A stretch of 64,000 nt of DNA from Strigops habroptila (lineage: Eukaryota > Chordata > Aves > Psittaciformes > Psittacidae), in the NCBI RefSeq assembly GCF_004027225.2, contig NC_046358.1:505001-569000 (forward strand), written 5' to 3'. Positions 11,900 through 24,400 of the stretch are shown here, piece by piece. Each line of letters starts with the position of its first letter. Position 1 is the first letter of the stretch. A model generated the notes under the pieces. That model saw only the letters and a list, made by a program, of their open reading frames with translations. It searched no databases and was not told the origin of the DNA. The position numbers were made by a program, and so were the translations under genes.

Positions 11900-13936
11900 C
11901 TCTGCCTTCTCTGCAGCTTTAGAGGCTCAGGGAGGTGGGTTAAAGCCAGGTCCCTGGAGAGAAGGTGCTCAGACTTCTGTCCTTGGATGTCTTGTAGCCC
12001 CTTGGAGGTGTTTGGTTCTGGGGAGCTGCAGCCTCCTTCCTGCTGAGGACAACGTCACTAAAATAACATTTAAGGGTATTTTTGGGGTGGAACCCAGGAG
12101 TGTGTGGTTTGGGGACCTCTAATAAAACCCCCACCCTTATGGGGGACTAGGCTTCAGGGCTGTTTAATGACCCATGCAGGAGGGAGAGATTGATGGAGCT
12201 GGGTATCCTGTGCTGATCCTCTAGGCCAATGTTCCTGTGTGTGGATGGAAATGCCACCCCTCTGGGGACATGTGGCTGTCCAGGAGGTTGTCCTGAACCT
12301 GGGGACTTTCGATGTCTGGGCTGTGATGGCTCAGGCCCATGGGGAGAAGCTGAAGAGTTTTGGTCTCCTCATCCCAAAGGCATCTCCAGGGCAGTGATTT
12401 AATTTGGCAAGGGTGCAGGCTGCAAATGTGCTTACCAGACTGCTGGGAAGCTTGGAGGAGGCAAATGAGCCAGTAACATCCTCTCCCCACAGCTCCCTGG
12501 CCTGCTGCTCGCCACCAGCAGCTCCCTGGCATGCCAAGCCTCCTTGTTATCCCCCTTAACCCTCTCTGCACAGGCCTGTGCTGGAAAAGCCACAGGAGGG
12601 GGTGATGTGTGGGCTGAAATTGGTACATATGGCTTTAGTTTCCCCCTATGTTGCACTTGGGTTGAGCCCTCCTGAGCGGGACAGGGCAGGAGCTCTTTGC
12701 ACTAATGCTCAAGTCCTCTTGGTGCCTGCTGTTCTGCTTACACATCCCATATGGTTTTGGGGAGCTTCCTCACAAATTAAGCCCTCTTGAGGCTGGGACT
12801 CAACTCCAGCAGCAAAGCCTTGCTCAGGCAGGAATGGTAAGGCTGGATTCAGCAGGAGCTGGGATCACCTCTTAGCAAGGGGCAGCCTAAGAGGTGAGGC
12901 GGAGCTGCTTCCTCTTTGCAGCTGCAGCCTATATCATCAATCTGGTGCCTTTATTTGTGTATGTATGTGTGCAACATAGAGGGTTTTGCTTTTTGAAGCC
13001 TTTTCCGGGAGGAGCAGTGTGTGGATCTGGCTTTGCTGCAGCCCCAGGCCATTTCCTGGGGTGAAGAGGAGAGTGGAGCTGCTGGCAGCATCTTCCAGGC
13101 AGGTCCTGCTTTTAGACACTCAAACCAAGTACAACCTCTCCCCTAAACCAAAGCCATTCACTAAGCTCAGAGCAGAGAAATGGAGCTTGTTTGGGTGTTG
13201 CAATGCTTCCTGGTGTTAAGGTACCCCTGTTGGGTGCCTGCGTGCTGCTGGGTCTGAGGGTGCCGGAGGGCAAGAGCCTGATCTGGGTGATTTTCCTTGG
13301 CACAGGAGCTCCTCAATCTCAAATCAGCAGTTTTAGGTGGGTCTTGTGCTCTGAGTGTGGTGGGCTCATGGGCTCAATCTCTGCCACCTTCTCGCCCCTC
13401 TGGTGTCCCCTAAATGTCAGGGTTTGCCTGGGGTGAAAGCAGGGACAAAGGGGGCTGTTTCCAGGTGCAGGGGATGTGGTGGGGTTGGGAAGGGACAATG
13501 CCTGAGCGACTGTTTCCAACCACTGTTGCTATTTCTGTGCCCACGTTTTCAATGTGAGTCCTGCTGCTCGTTTATTGCTGTTATAAATAGCTGTGAAGTT
13601 GCCTGGGAGTTCATGAAAATTCGGGAATGTTTCCAGGGGGAATCTGGGGCTGAGATCTAGGGTTTTGGGAGCTACATCACCCTTCTTTCTTGCTTGCTTT
13701 TAAGCTGTTCAATAGCTTAGCTCTAATAAGGAGCACTGAGAGTTTCAGCACAGCCAAAGGCTTTTGCTGGCCCTGAAAGGAAAGGCTGGGAACTGCAACC
13801 AGGAGAAAAGCAAGAGGAAAACCCCCTCCACAGCCCATCAGCTGCCTTGTTCCTGGGTCTGACTTTTAAGGCATCTCACCCAGGTCAGGCAACCACAGGC
13901 AGGTACCACAGTGGAGGCGAGGGCAGGAGGAGGGTA

Positions 13937-14096
13937 CATAGAATCCCAGACTGGTTTGGGTTGAAGGGACCTTAAAGCTCCTCCAGCTCCAACCCCCTGC
14001 CACGGGCAGGGACACCTTCCACTAGAGCAGGTTGCTCCAAGCCCCTGTGTCCAACCTGGCCTTGAACACTGCCAGGGATGGGGCAGCCACAGCTCC
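13937..14096 (-). mobile_element. CR1 LINE 3' fragment
   Basis: Reverse copy, from catagaatcccagactggtt to gatggggcagccacagctcc. Confidence 0.88.
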
Positions 14097-17000
14097 TCCG
14101 GCATCCCTGCTGTCAAGCTCTGGGCAGTCTGCTTCGGCTCACACTCTATCTCCTGGCTTGTGAATATAATGTTTTTTGGGTGGAGGCTTTTAAGGTAATG
14201 TAGGATTCATCCCCACAACAAGAGCTTGGCCAGAGCCTGGGGGATGAGGCTGCACCCCCAGGGAAGAGCAAGGAAAGACGCCAAGCCCTGGAGGCTCTTT
14301 GCTGCTCCAACAGTTTCCTTTGTTCTGGGCCAACCACACATCTTTTTTGTTTGATTTTTCTTTCTCTTTTCTCCTTTTTCTCTTTCTAATAATAATATTT
14401 AAACCCATCCAAACCGGGCTCCCCAGTGCAGGCTGGGTGCACCACTGGGGAGCTCCGGCTGCCATCACTGGGGCTTTGAGGCTGTAGGAAAGCACTGATG
14501 CTGAGGACTGGTCCTCCCTGAGTGCAGCCCCTGCTCCTCATCTCGTGTGCGTGGAAGATCCCTGTGGATGCTGGTGCTCTGTTTTTCCAGCCAGCCCGAA
14601 AGGTAAGGACAGGATTTGTTTTCAAAGGATGCAGTATGTCATATGCAGGGCATAATGCAAAGGCGGCCGCTCTTAAGGGTTGCTCATTCTAAATCCCAGT
14701 GGGAATAAGCTTTACTCCCTGTTTTCTGGGTGTTTCAGCACAAAGCTTTGATTCCTGAGCTCTGCTTATTGGTGCTGGGGGGTTACATGTATTTCCATGC
14801 ACCCACCACATCCCTTCCCTGGCACCAGCAGCCCACGGGAGCTGCATCCCACTACCCCAGCCAAAGCCCTTCAGGTTTGGGGATCAAAGTCCTTTGGAGG
14901 TGGCTTGGACATTCCCATGGGGTGTAAAATGGGAGACTTGGGGTCTTTTCAGAGCTGCAAAGTCAGGAAGGGGGAAAAGATTCCCTATTGTGCAGAGAAG
15001 GAGGTTTAAATCTATAATAAGCCCTCAGCAAGAAGAGGGGGTGTTGGCTTGCTGGGAACTGGTGAACCACCCAAAATGTGTTTTCCTCCTGCGGCTGGTC
15101 AAGGAGAGGTGGTTTTCCTTGGCACTGTGAGGAAGATGGAGTGAAGCTTTGACCTGCTGTGGGACCTGGGTCATGCTGTGATTTGGGATGGGCAGGAACA
15201 TCAGCAACACCATTCCTCCCCTCCAAAGCAGAGGAGCTGATGGGAGGGCGGGGAGGTTGTTCAGCCCCAGATCTCCTCACGCAGCCGCCTATTTGCAGAG
15301 CTGGTGGGGGGCCCCTAATCTGGCAATATATTGAGTTGCTGAAGCCTCCAGCAGGATTTTCCCTGGTGCAAGGAAGATTTGAGCTGCTTTTTCAGAAAAG
15401 CTTTTAAAATATCCCAATTTTTCCCTGGGATCCCGCCTGGGAATTCCACCCTCCCACCCCCCAGCCCCTGCATCAGCAACTACCACACTCCCCATCCCTG
15501 GGTTCTCTAATCCCATCCTGGAGCGGGTCATGGCCCCTCCGCTGTCCCGTGGATGTGATTTAATGTGTGCCATGTGACAGAGCTTTGCCTTGAGCTGCTG
15601 CTGCTGCCAAATAACCCCCTCGGTCGCCCCCGGGCCCTTTTTGGGTGAGGAATGGGAAACTGCTGAGCCCTGAGCAGCTCTCCTGGGTTCTTGAGGCTGT
15701 TTCTACACCCCCTTCTCTACCCTGAACCGGAGGATTAAACCCCCCCATTCACTGGGGACCACAGCCCCATCCCAAAGATCACTCATCTCTGCCCTGTCTC
15801 TACATGCTTTTAGCCAAACCATGCTCTTTGTAGGGCAGATGGGTTTATAAACCTTTTAAGAAGGCAAATGTCTCACTGATAACTTGGTATCTCAGGTTTA
15901 TGTTGCAGCTGAACAACTTTGTGTCCCCAGGGGATTTATTAACTGCTGCTTGTTGCCTTCTTGCAGGCTGTAGGGTGTGTGGGGCAGTGTGAGTCCCACA
16001 ACCCTGCCCATGACTCCTCTGCTGGAAGAAGCACCCTTCTTCCTTCTGTTTTAATGTATTTCCCTTTGTTTTAACTACTTTTAAATAACCCTGACAGCTT
16101 TTTTTGGGAGGATCCCATGAGAATCATGACCTTTCTCGTTAGCATCTCACACCCAACCCTGGCTCCATCCCCTGTAGCTTTCCTGTAATCCCTCCTGACC
16201 TGGCAGCTGGAGGGATCCTTTTCCCAGGTGATCCCAGCCCCGGTTTGGATGGACATTGTTGTCCCCATCTCATCTGCAAGCTTGCAGTGAAGCCTCATTC
16301 TTCCTCTTTATCCTGGATCCAGCCTTTTCTCCCCGCCCCGGAGCCCCTGCCAGTGGCCGGGAGATGCTCGTCCCGACAGAATCAACCCATTTTCCCCTTC
16401 ATTCCTTGCTGGATATTGCTCCAGCCAAGATCACAAACTAATCCTGTGGGAAAGGCCCCTCTGGGGGCTTATTTGGGCTGCACACAAGAATTCTCCCTGT
16501 GGATTTGGCCATCCTGAGACCTTCCCAAAGAGCAGCATCCCTGGGGTGAGTTGTGCATTTGTATTTGGCTTCAGGGCTTGGGGCTGTTGGGGTTTTACCT
16601 GGGTGCAGAACAGGGCAGCTCTTGGAAATCTCGGTTTGGGGTTTGGCAGCCAATAGGTTGTAATAATCCTTGTGAAATCCAGGTCTTCCCTGACCCCCCG
16701 CAGGCAGGGGGAAGGCTGGTGGGATAAGCTCCTGAAGCATGGAATAGTGGATGGAAATCACAGATTTCCAGTGTTTTCTGCAGTGGTGGGGATTGAAACA
16801 GTCCCAGGCGGCTGCTTGTCTCTGCAAGGGTGCTCTGCTTTGGGTGCAAGCAGCACCCTGTCCTGCAGCACCCACTTCTGTAGCCCTGGAGGTGACATGG
16901 GGAGGTACAACAGCTCATTTAGGCTGAGAAAACAGGGAGAAAATACCCCCAGATATAATAGTAATAACAATTAGAATTCAAAGAAGGGTGGGGAGGCTGA

Positions 17001-17672
17001 GTGCTGCCTCTCATGTGGATTCTCAGGTGTGTAGGAAGGGCTCAACCAGAGGCATCTCAATAACTTGGCAAAATATCTCTTTAAAACTATTCCCCTATAA
17101 ATAAATATAGGGAAATCTGTCTTTTTAACATGACATTTTTCGTGTCCTGCCCATTTCCCATGTCAGTGTTCGGGATGCTGCAGCCCGCAGGGAGCAGGGA
17201 GGGAGGGAGCCCGCCCGGTCTCGTCTTGGGTAACACTCTTGGGTCAGTTTGGATCAAGTTGCCTCGGTGAAGGTGTCTGATGTGGCCAGGAGGAAAAACT
17301 ACCCTGGAAGAGAGGAGAGGAACCTGGCAGTGGGAAAACAGCCGGAGCTGGAGCGCTCATCGAGGAGCACCTGGGGCTGCTGAAGCATCTTTTAATCTGC
17401 ATTGAGGTAAAGGAAACACAGCTCCTTTGTTGGGAGATGGGGGGTGTGTGTGATGAGGGGTAGCCTGAGCTGGGGGAGGTAGCACCCGGCCCCAAAAGGT
17501 GCTGAAGTAGTGGGGAAAGCAGCAGCCCTTGGGGCAGATGGGATACAGGAGAAGGCATCGCACCCCATGCGGCCATCACTGTGGTGGGTCCTGCCCAGTC
17601 TGGAGCACTGGGTGCCTGTTGCTTTGAGTGAGGGCTGTGCCCATGGGTAGCTTTTCTCCCTGCTCAGTGTGT

Positions 17673-17831
17673 TATAGAAACACAGAATTCCCAGCCTGGT
17701 TTGGGTATGGAAGGGACCTTAAGCTCATCCAGCTCCAATCCCCTGCCAGGGGCAGGGACACCTTCCACTAGAGTAGGTTGCTTCAAGCCCCTGTGTCCAA
17801 CCTGGCCTTGAGCACTGCCAGGGATGGGGCA
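17673..17831 (-). mobile_element. CR1 LINE 3' fragment
   Basis: Reverse copy, from tatagaaacacagaattccc to the block ending ccagggatggggca. Confidence 0.85.
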
Positions 17832-18409
17832 TCAAATACCAAATCAGGTGAGATGGAAGGAGGCTGGAAAGCTGGTGTTGCATCCCACCCTTTCTCCAGC
17901 CACCCGTGCAGTACATCTCCTGCACCCCTCAGCTATTTACTGCCTCTTTGCACACAGAGGCAAAGACATGCTGCTGGGACAAGCCAAACCTCAAAGGTCC
18001 ACAGAGGCTCAAGCACTGCTCTGTCTCCCCTTGGCTGCTGCCCTGCGCTCTTGGCCACCTGTGTTCTCCTCTGGGGCCCCACTAGTGTTGCTGAGTAGAT
18101 GGTGCTGATTGTGCCAAGGGGTTGAGCTGACACCAGCACCGGGTCTTGTGCTTGAGCTGCATCCACAGCCAGCACCGAGCCTGGCACTGGGGTTTGCTGT
18201 GTAGCAGGGCGCAGAGGGAGGCTGCAAAGAGAGTTCTCCCACCTTTGGATTGCTGCAAGGCGAAAAGAGTTGGGGCTTAACTTTTTTCTCTGTGAGCATT
18301 CTTTGGGAGCAAAGAAGAGGTTTTGGTGCAATCCAAGCAGGTTTGCTTTCTTGTGCTGCTGCAGGAGGGGAGAGGAAGAGGAGCCGGAGCATCCCCCCGC
18401 GACCGCACC

Positions 18410-21400
18410 ATGCCGCTCTCCCGCTCCACCGGCCAAATGCCCGAAGCCACTTGGACACTGGGCTTCAGGGAGATGACAGAGCCCTGGAAAGGTGCCGTGG
18501 GCTGCCTCGGCGTCGCGGTGTTCTTTGCCATGACCATCGGCATCATCTCGTGGCAGGCGCTGGAGCAGTCGCCGGAGGAGTGGGTGCTGCGGGGCCGGCG
18601 GGGCGGGCTGCTGTGGGAGCGCCGGCGCGGGGCCCTGCTGCTGCGGGCGCTGCCGGCGGGGCGCAGGGTGGCCGTGGTGGCGGTGGGAGGGGTGCCGGCC
18701 GCGGAGCCCCCGCCGCCGCGCGACCGCTGCTGGCACGATGGCGGCCAGTTCTGCTACGCATGGGAGGAGGATGCTGAGCTCCGGCTGTCCCTCGAGCCCC
18801 CGCCGGCCCCCGCCACCGAATGCTACAGCGTCCGCTGGACCCCGCTGCGCCCCGATGTGATGCTGAAGGTAACGGGGACCCTGGAGACCTCAGAGCAGCT
18901 TCCAATATCTGAAGGGGGCTACAAGGATGCTGGAGAGGGACTCTTCATCAGGGACTGTAGCAACAGGACAAGGGGTGATGGGTTCAAACTGAAACAGGGG
19001 AAGTTCAGGTGAGATATAGCACAGATCTTCCCTGAGGGTGCTGAGGCGCTGGCACAGGGTGCCCAGAGAAGCTGTGGCTGCCCCATCCCTGGCAGTGTTC
19101 AAGGCCAGGTTGGACACAGGGGCTTGGAGCAACCTGCTCTAGTGGAAGGTGTCCCTGCCTGGGGCAGGGGGTTGGAACTGGGTGGTCTTAAGATCCTTTA
19201 CAACCCAAACCATTCCATGACTCTGTGACCCCTGTGCGCTCCTCTGGACTGTGGCCTTGGGGATAAAATAAGCCAAAACATGGAGAATCTGCCCTGAACA
19301 CCCCATTTCCCACCGTAGTTATGGGTCGCAGCATGGTTAGGGCTCCCCGTCTCCCAAAGCCTCCAGTAGCTGGAGAGTCCCAGGTGGGAAAAGCCTTTTG
19401 GAAGCCTCATGCCCTGGTGCTGAGCCCCCAAAGCACCAAGGAGCCATGGCCACCTCCTCCCAGTGCCTGGTAACCCCAGGGTGGGAGACCCGTGTTTATA
19501 GAGACTGAATAAACAACCCTGAGGATCACAATGCTGGCGAGGAACACGAGGAGCTTGGGCAGGTCTCCTCCAACCACAGCACAATGTGGCTGCTGCAGAA
19601 ATATATGGGGCTTTTTCTTTTCTTGTATCCTGCCCAATTTCTTCCTCAGTTAAATAAAAGCAGATGCCAAAAACGAGCCTTAGAGAGGGGAAGGAAAAAG
19701 CCCATTGGACTGAGGTGTCCTGTTGGGGGGAGCCCCCTGGACTGGTGAGGGAGCGGATGGGGAACTTTTTCCCTTTCGCTGTAAATCACCTGTTAACGTT
19801 GTTTTGAGCTGTGGAAGGTGTTGCCTGAACACAACTGCTGTGATGAGGCTGTTCTTCCTTTGCTGCCCTCACTTTGGGGTGCTTGAGAGGATGAGCAAGG
19901 GAGAACAGGGCTTTTCCCCACTTCTTATGAAAACAAACTGCCCAGACCTTTGGAAAACATGATGCAGTGACATGTAAGAGTTAAGAAAGGGCCTTTTCCC
20001 CCTCCCTTTCCCAGCCGGTGTAACCTGCTCAGCTGACACCCGGTACCGCTATTCCGAGCCTCCCGGGTTTCCACTTTAATAATTCACATCTCCTCTCCTC
20101 ACCCCTTGGTGAGACTCAACCTCCCACTGCCCCTGTGGCAGAGCCAGGCTCGAGGGCTCCAGGCTGGGGTGAATGAACATGGGTTGTGTTAAGTTGGGGG
20201 TTATTGGGTCTCTCTCTGCCCAGCCCTGCTCTGCATTCCCGAATCCCCCATGGAAGGTCACGCGGGATGCTGAATCCTGCTGATCCCGGCTTTGGCGGAA
20301 AGAGGGAAGTTTTGGAGGCTTTGAAGTGAAAACTGATGGTTTCCAAAAGGAGACGGGTTAAGGATGGGGATGTCACTGGGACCGGGGGCTCTTGGGGATG
20401 GCTCATTGCTCTGTCCTGTCAGCCCTATGAGGAGTGCTCCAAATACCCCAACTGATGTAGTCTCGCTGAGGGAATATGCTCATTATTAGTGCCATTATAA
20501 TATTATTATACTAGGGAAGTACTTTTTGTTACCAGCCTGCAAGGAAGAGGGAAGCTTTGCCTTGGGAGAGAGCAGAAAACCCACAAGGTACCCCAGGGAC
20601 ACTGCAGTGCTATAGGGATGAGTGGCAGGGGGTTGGAACTGGATGAGCTTTAACCATCCCAAACCATGCTGTGATTCTGTGAATGTGAGCATTATTTTTG
20701 TACCTGGAAGCCCAGCTCTTGTTCTTGTGGAGAAAAACTTAACCCCAAGTGTGTTCTACCTTGAGCACCCACTGCTTTTTGCATAAAACACCAAAATCTC
20801 ATGGACCTGGGATTTTTCTTCCTGGGAAAAGCCCCAGCCCATGGCAGCTCTGACAGCACTGAAATAACCTGCAGGGGTTTTGTCTCAAATGCAACTATTC
20901 GCATGTTTATCCTCACCCGAGGTGCTTCTCACCACCTGATGACTCCCTCTTGGCTGCAGGATTGCTTCTCCATGGTCAACATCTCCTGGTATGGAGGGCC
21001 GAGTCTCCCTGCCCAGCGCTGGCCACTCAATGGCGCCGAGAGCCACGCTCAGCCCTTCGTCAGTGGAGACTTCAGCAAGAATCCCATGGGATTCGGGCCT
21101 GTTCTGGAAAGATACTTCTTGGGTTCAACAGGTAACTGTGTCCTTCTCCATTCAACGTCCTGTTCCTTCAATCCCTGTGTTTCTCCATCCTCTCCTCACC
21201 TATAAAGCAACTGGTTTAACAGCAGGATTGATGTTTCCAGGATTAAGATATCCTTCCAATGCAATGACAACCGACAACGGGACACAAGGGATGGGTCCCA
21301 CACTGCCTCATCCCTGTGGAAAAGGCCATCATATTAAACCTCAGTGCCTGAGGGGATGGGGTTGGCCCAACTCACTACGGGGACGTCCCATGCTTTTGGT

Positions 21401-24400
21401 GTGTCTTTGTTTTTAGGATCTGCTTAAGCAGAGATCTGTGTCCATTGCCATATCCTCAGCTCCTCACGAGTGGCTTCACCCTGAGCTCCCAGGTCCCTGA
21501 CACTGCTGTGGGATGCTGGATGCAAGCTTAGTTGCTGTTGTCATTTTGGGGTGGATATTTGGGTTATTCTGCAGCACCCCAAACTTCAGGTATTGCCCCA
21601 ATCTAATCAATTGATCTGCAGCTGCCCTGCAGTGGTGAAGTGAAGCTGCTGCGTAAGCTGAATGCAGAGCAAAAAGGCAAGAAATAGAGCAAATCCAGCC
21701 TTTGAAAGGCATTTTGGAGGTTAAAAAGGAATAGCAGAAGCAGAGAGCCGGAATTTGCTTGCATGGCTGGGATCAAACCAGAAGGCTCTGCCCCGCACAT
21801 CCCCATCCCTGTGACCACCAGTGCAAGGACCGAGGCCGGGCAGGCACCTGCTGAGACACCGTTTTGCTCCTCTCTCCCCCAAGGCGTGACAGTAACTGTG
21901 GCTCCCGATGTGCCCGTGCTCCTCTCACTGGAGAGCAACCAGCATTTCTGCCTGGAGTCGCCGGCGGGGAGAGCTGCCGAGCCCCTGCACTACACCCTCT
22001 GTGTCAGCACGGACATCGCGGCCGCGCACCGGCACATGGGCACCCAGCTCAGCGGGCAGGAACGGGCGCTGCCGGACACGGCCCTCCTGGGGTAAGGCAT
22101 TCCCACGGGCGGGGACACCTTCCACTAGAGCAGGTTGCTCCAAGCCCCTGTGTCCAGCCTGGCCTTGAACACTGCCAGGGATGGGGCAGCCACAGCTTCT
22201 CTGGGCACCCTGTGCCAGTACCTCAGCACCCTCCTGGTGATGAATCTTGTGCTGGTAGAGTGTGCAACCCCCTGCCTCTTTCCACCACACAGGTCTCCGA
22301 TCTGGCGGTATTCTGGTCCAGCGGGCTCAGCTGCCAAAATAAAACGAGGTCTGAGGTCACTGGCCAAGAGATTGAAGCGACATCGTCTTCAGGAGGGGGT
22401 GCTGGTCCTGGGGGAGCACTGCACTGCCATCCTCGCTGCTGCGGTACGTCCTGTCTTGCCAGCCGTTGGGATTGTGAAGCAAATGGAGAGTTGCCATCAG
22501 CCCTGCTCTCAGCACCTACTTTGAATCATAGGTTCATAGACTCACAGGGTGGTTTGAGTTGAAGGGAGCTTAAAGCTCCTCCAGTTCCAACCCCCTGCCA
22601 CGGGCAGGGACACCTTCCACTAGAGCAGGTTGCTCCAAGCCCCTGTGTCCAACCTGGCCTTGAACACTGCCAGGGATGGGGCAGCCACAGCTTCTCTGGG
22701 CACCCTGTGCCAGCGCCTCAGCACCCTCATAGGGAAGGCTTCTGCCTCAGAGCTCATCTCAGTCTCCCCTCTGGCAGGTTAAAGCCATTCCCCTTGTCCT
22801 GTCCCTGCAGGCTCTTGTCCAAAGCCCCTCTCCAGGTTTCTTGTAACCCCTTTAGGCACTGGAGCTGCTCTAAGGTCTCCCCTTCAGGAGCCTTCTCTTC
22901 TCCAGGCTGCCCCAGCCCAGCTCTCTCAGCCCCTCCGTGGCCTCCTCTGGACTCACTCCAACACCCCTCTTGTGTTGTTGCCCCAGAGCTGGACACTCTG
23001 ATCCCTATGTGTAAAATGCCAACATGCCCATCCTGTGGGTTGAGGGCTCTAAGCCTCCACTCCATGCAAAGGGATGCTCCATTTGGGGTTTCACCTGTGC
23101 AGACGGTGACACCAGCAGCTGGTGCTCGGTGGCTCTGTCACTCTGACAAAACCCCTTTTCCCGCCTGTCCCTCCCAGCAGGACCATGCCCCCTTGGAGCG
23201 GAGGAAGAGGCAGGATCCGAGCCGTGCCTGGGACCCTTCCATGCTGGCCCCGCTGCAGCTCGCTATCACACTGTCCCCATACACCAGCATCTCCTCCCCG
23301 CTGTTCCTGCACACGCTGCAGGATGGACACACAGCGACCTACTGGCTGAGCCTGCAGCCCCACATCGGGGGCAGCCCGGTACGAAACCCCCCTCCAGCCC
23401 CTGAGCCTGCTCCTCAACCCCAAACCCATGTTAAGCCTGAATAAACACCCTCACAAGGGGGACAACGTGATTCTCTGGTGTTGAGGACCAACCCTACACT
23501 GCAGAGCAATGCCTGGGGGAGCAACTTTCAAATTCCCACTTCCACAAGAGTAAAGATTTAAAGTTGCTTCTGCCAGAAAGTCCCCCAATTCCCTTTTATT
23601 TCCAGTCATTCTAATGATCTGCCTCTTTGCCATCAACTCAAGGGGTTTTGGGGTTGCTTGACAGAGGGTTTACTCTTTTATGCATGGCACTGTGATAGTG
23701 CAGGTTATGGTGGGGTGGGATGGGGGCACAGCAGGCATCTCCAGCCTGGCACCCCAAGACTGGGGGGCCGTATTTCATGGCTCTGACAGGAATCCTCCTC
23801 CTTTCCTGCAGATCCCTCTGCTGACCACATGGAAGGGGCAGCTTTGTGCCCGCCTGAATGTCACCAGCGAAGCGGCGCTGAGCTGGTATCTGGCACGTGC
23901 CCGACGCCTGCGGCAGGTGCTGGGTGCCACGTACATGGTGTTTGAGGGTGCTGAGGGCAACGCCTTCCTGGAGCAAGCTGTGCCCCCTCCTGCCGAGCTG
24001 GCAGGCGACCGGTACACCAGGGTGTTGGCAGAGGCACTGGCTACACTGGGAAACGCCACTGTCATCAGCGCCGGTGCCAGGTGGGTGCCACCGAGATGAT
24101 GCTTTGCTCTGCAAGAGCTGCTTGGGAGATGCTAGAGGTGATGCTTTAAATGTGCCCTTGGGATGCTGAGACACTGCTCAGGACCCAGGGAAGCAGCGTG
24201 GAGGTGGCCTGGGGCAATGTGTAGAATTATAGAATCACCCAGGTTGGAAAAGATCTTTAAGATCATCAAGTTCAACCATTACCCCAGCGCTGGCAAGACC
24301 ACCACTGAACCATATCACTGAGGGCCTCATCTACACGGCAGGAAAGGGTTGCCCTTGTATCTCTCTTCCCCTCTCTTTTGGAGCACCTTAATAATGTTTT

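Larger units (their letters stand above)
9841..18409. other. Intergenic region, no gene recognised
   Basis: I see CR1 fragments (9994, 11184, 13937, 17673), a purine-rich tract near 11832 and a T-rich stretch near 14340, but no exon with a recognisable protein family. Longer open frames here come from CR1 or from GC-rich antisense frames. The 5' UTR and promoter of the GH31 gene should lie near 17.1-18.4 kb. A polypyrimidine-AG site just before 18364 suggests that a non-coding first exon could be spliced to the coding exon. Confidence 0.5.

Noticed and set aside
11825-12046. Lys/Arg-rich open frame in the purine tract
   Set aside because: Low-complexity GGA/GAA sequence; no conserved domain or splice sites.
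17933-18736. 267-codon minus-strand frame opposite GH31 exon 1
   Set aside because: It is a shadow of the GC-rich coding exon on the plus strand; Pro/Arg/Ala-rich and without a domain.
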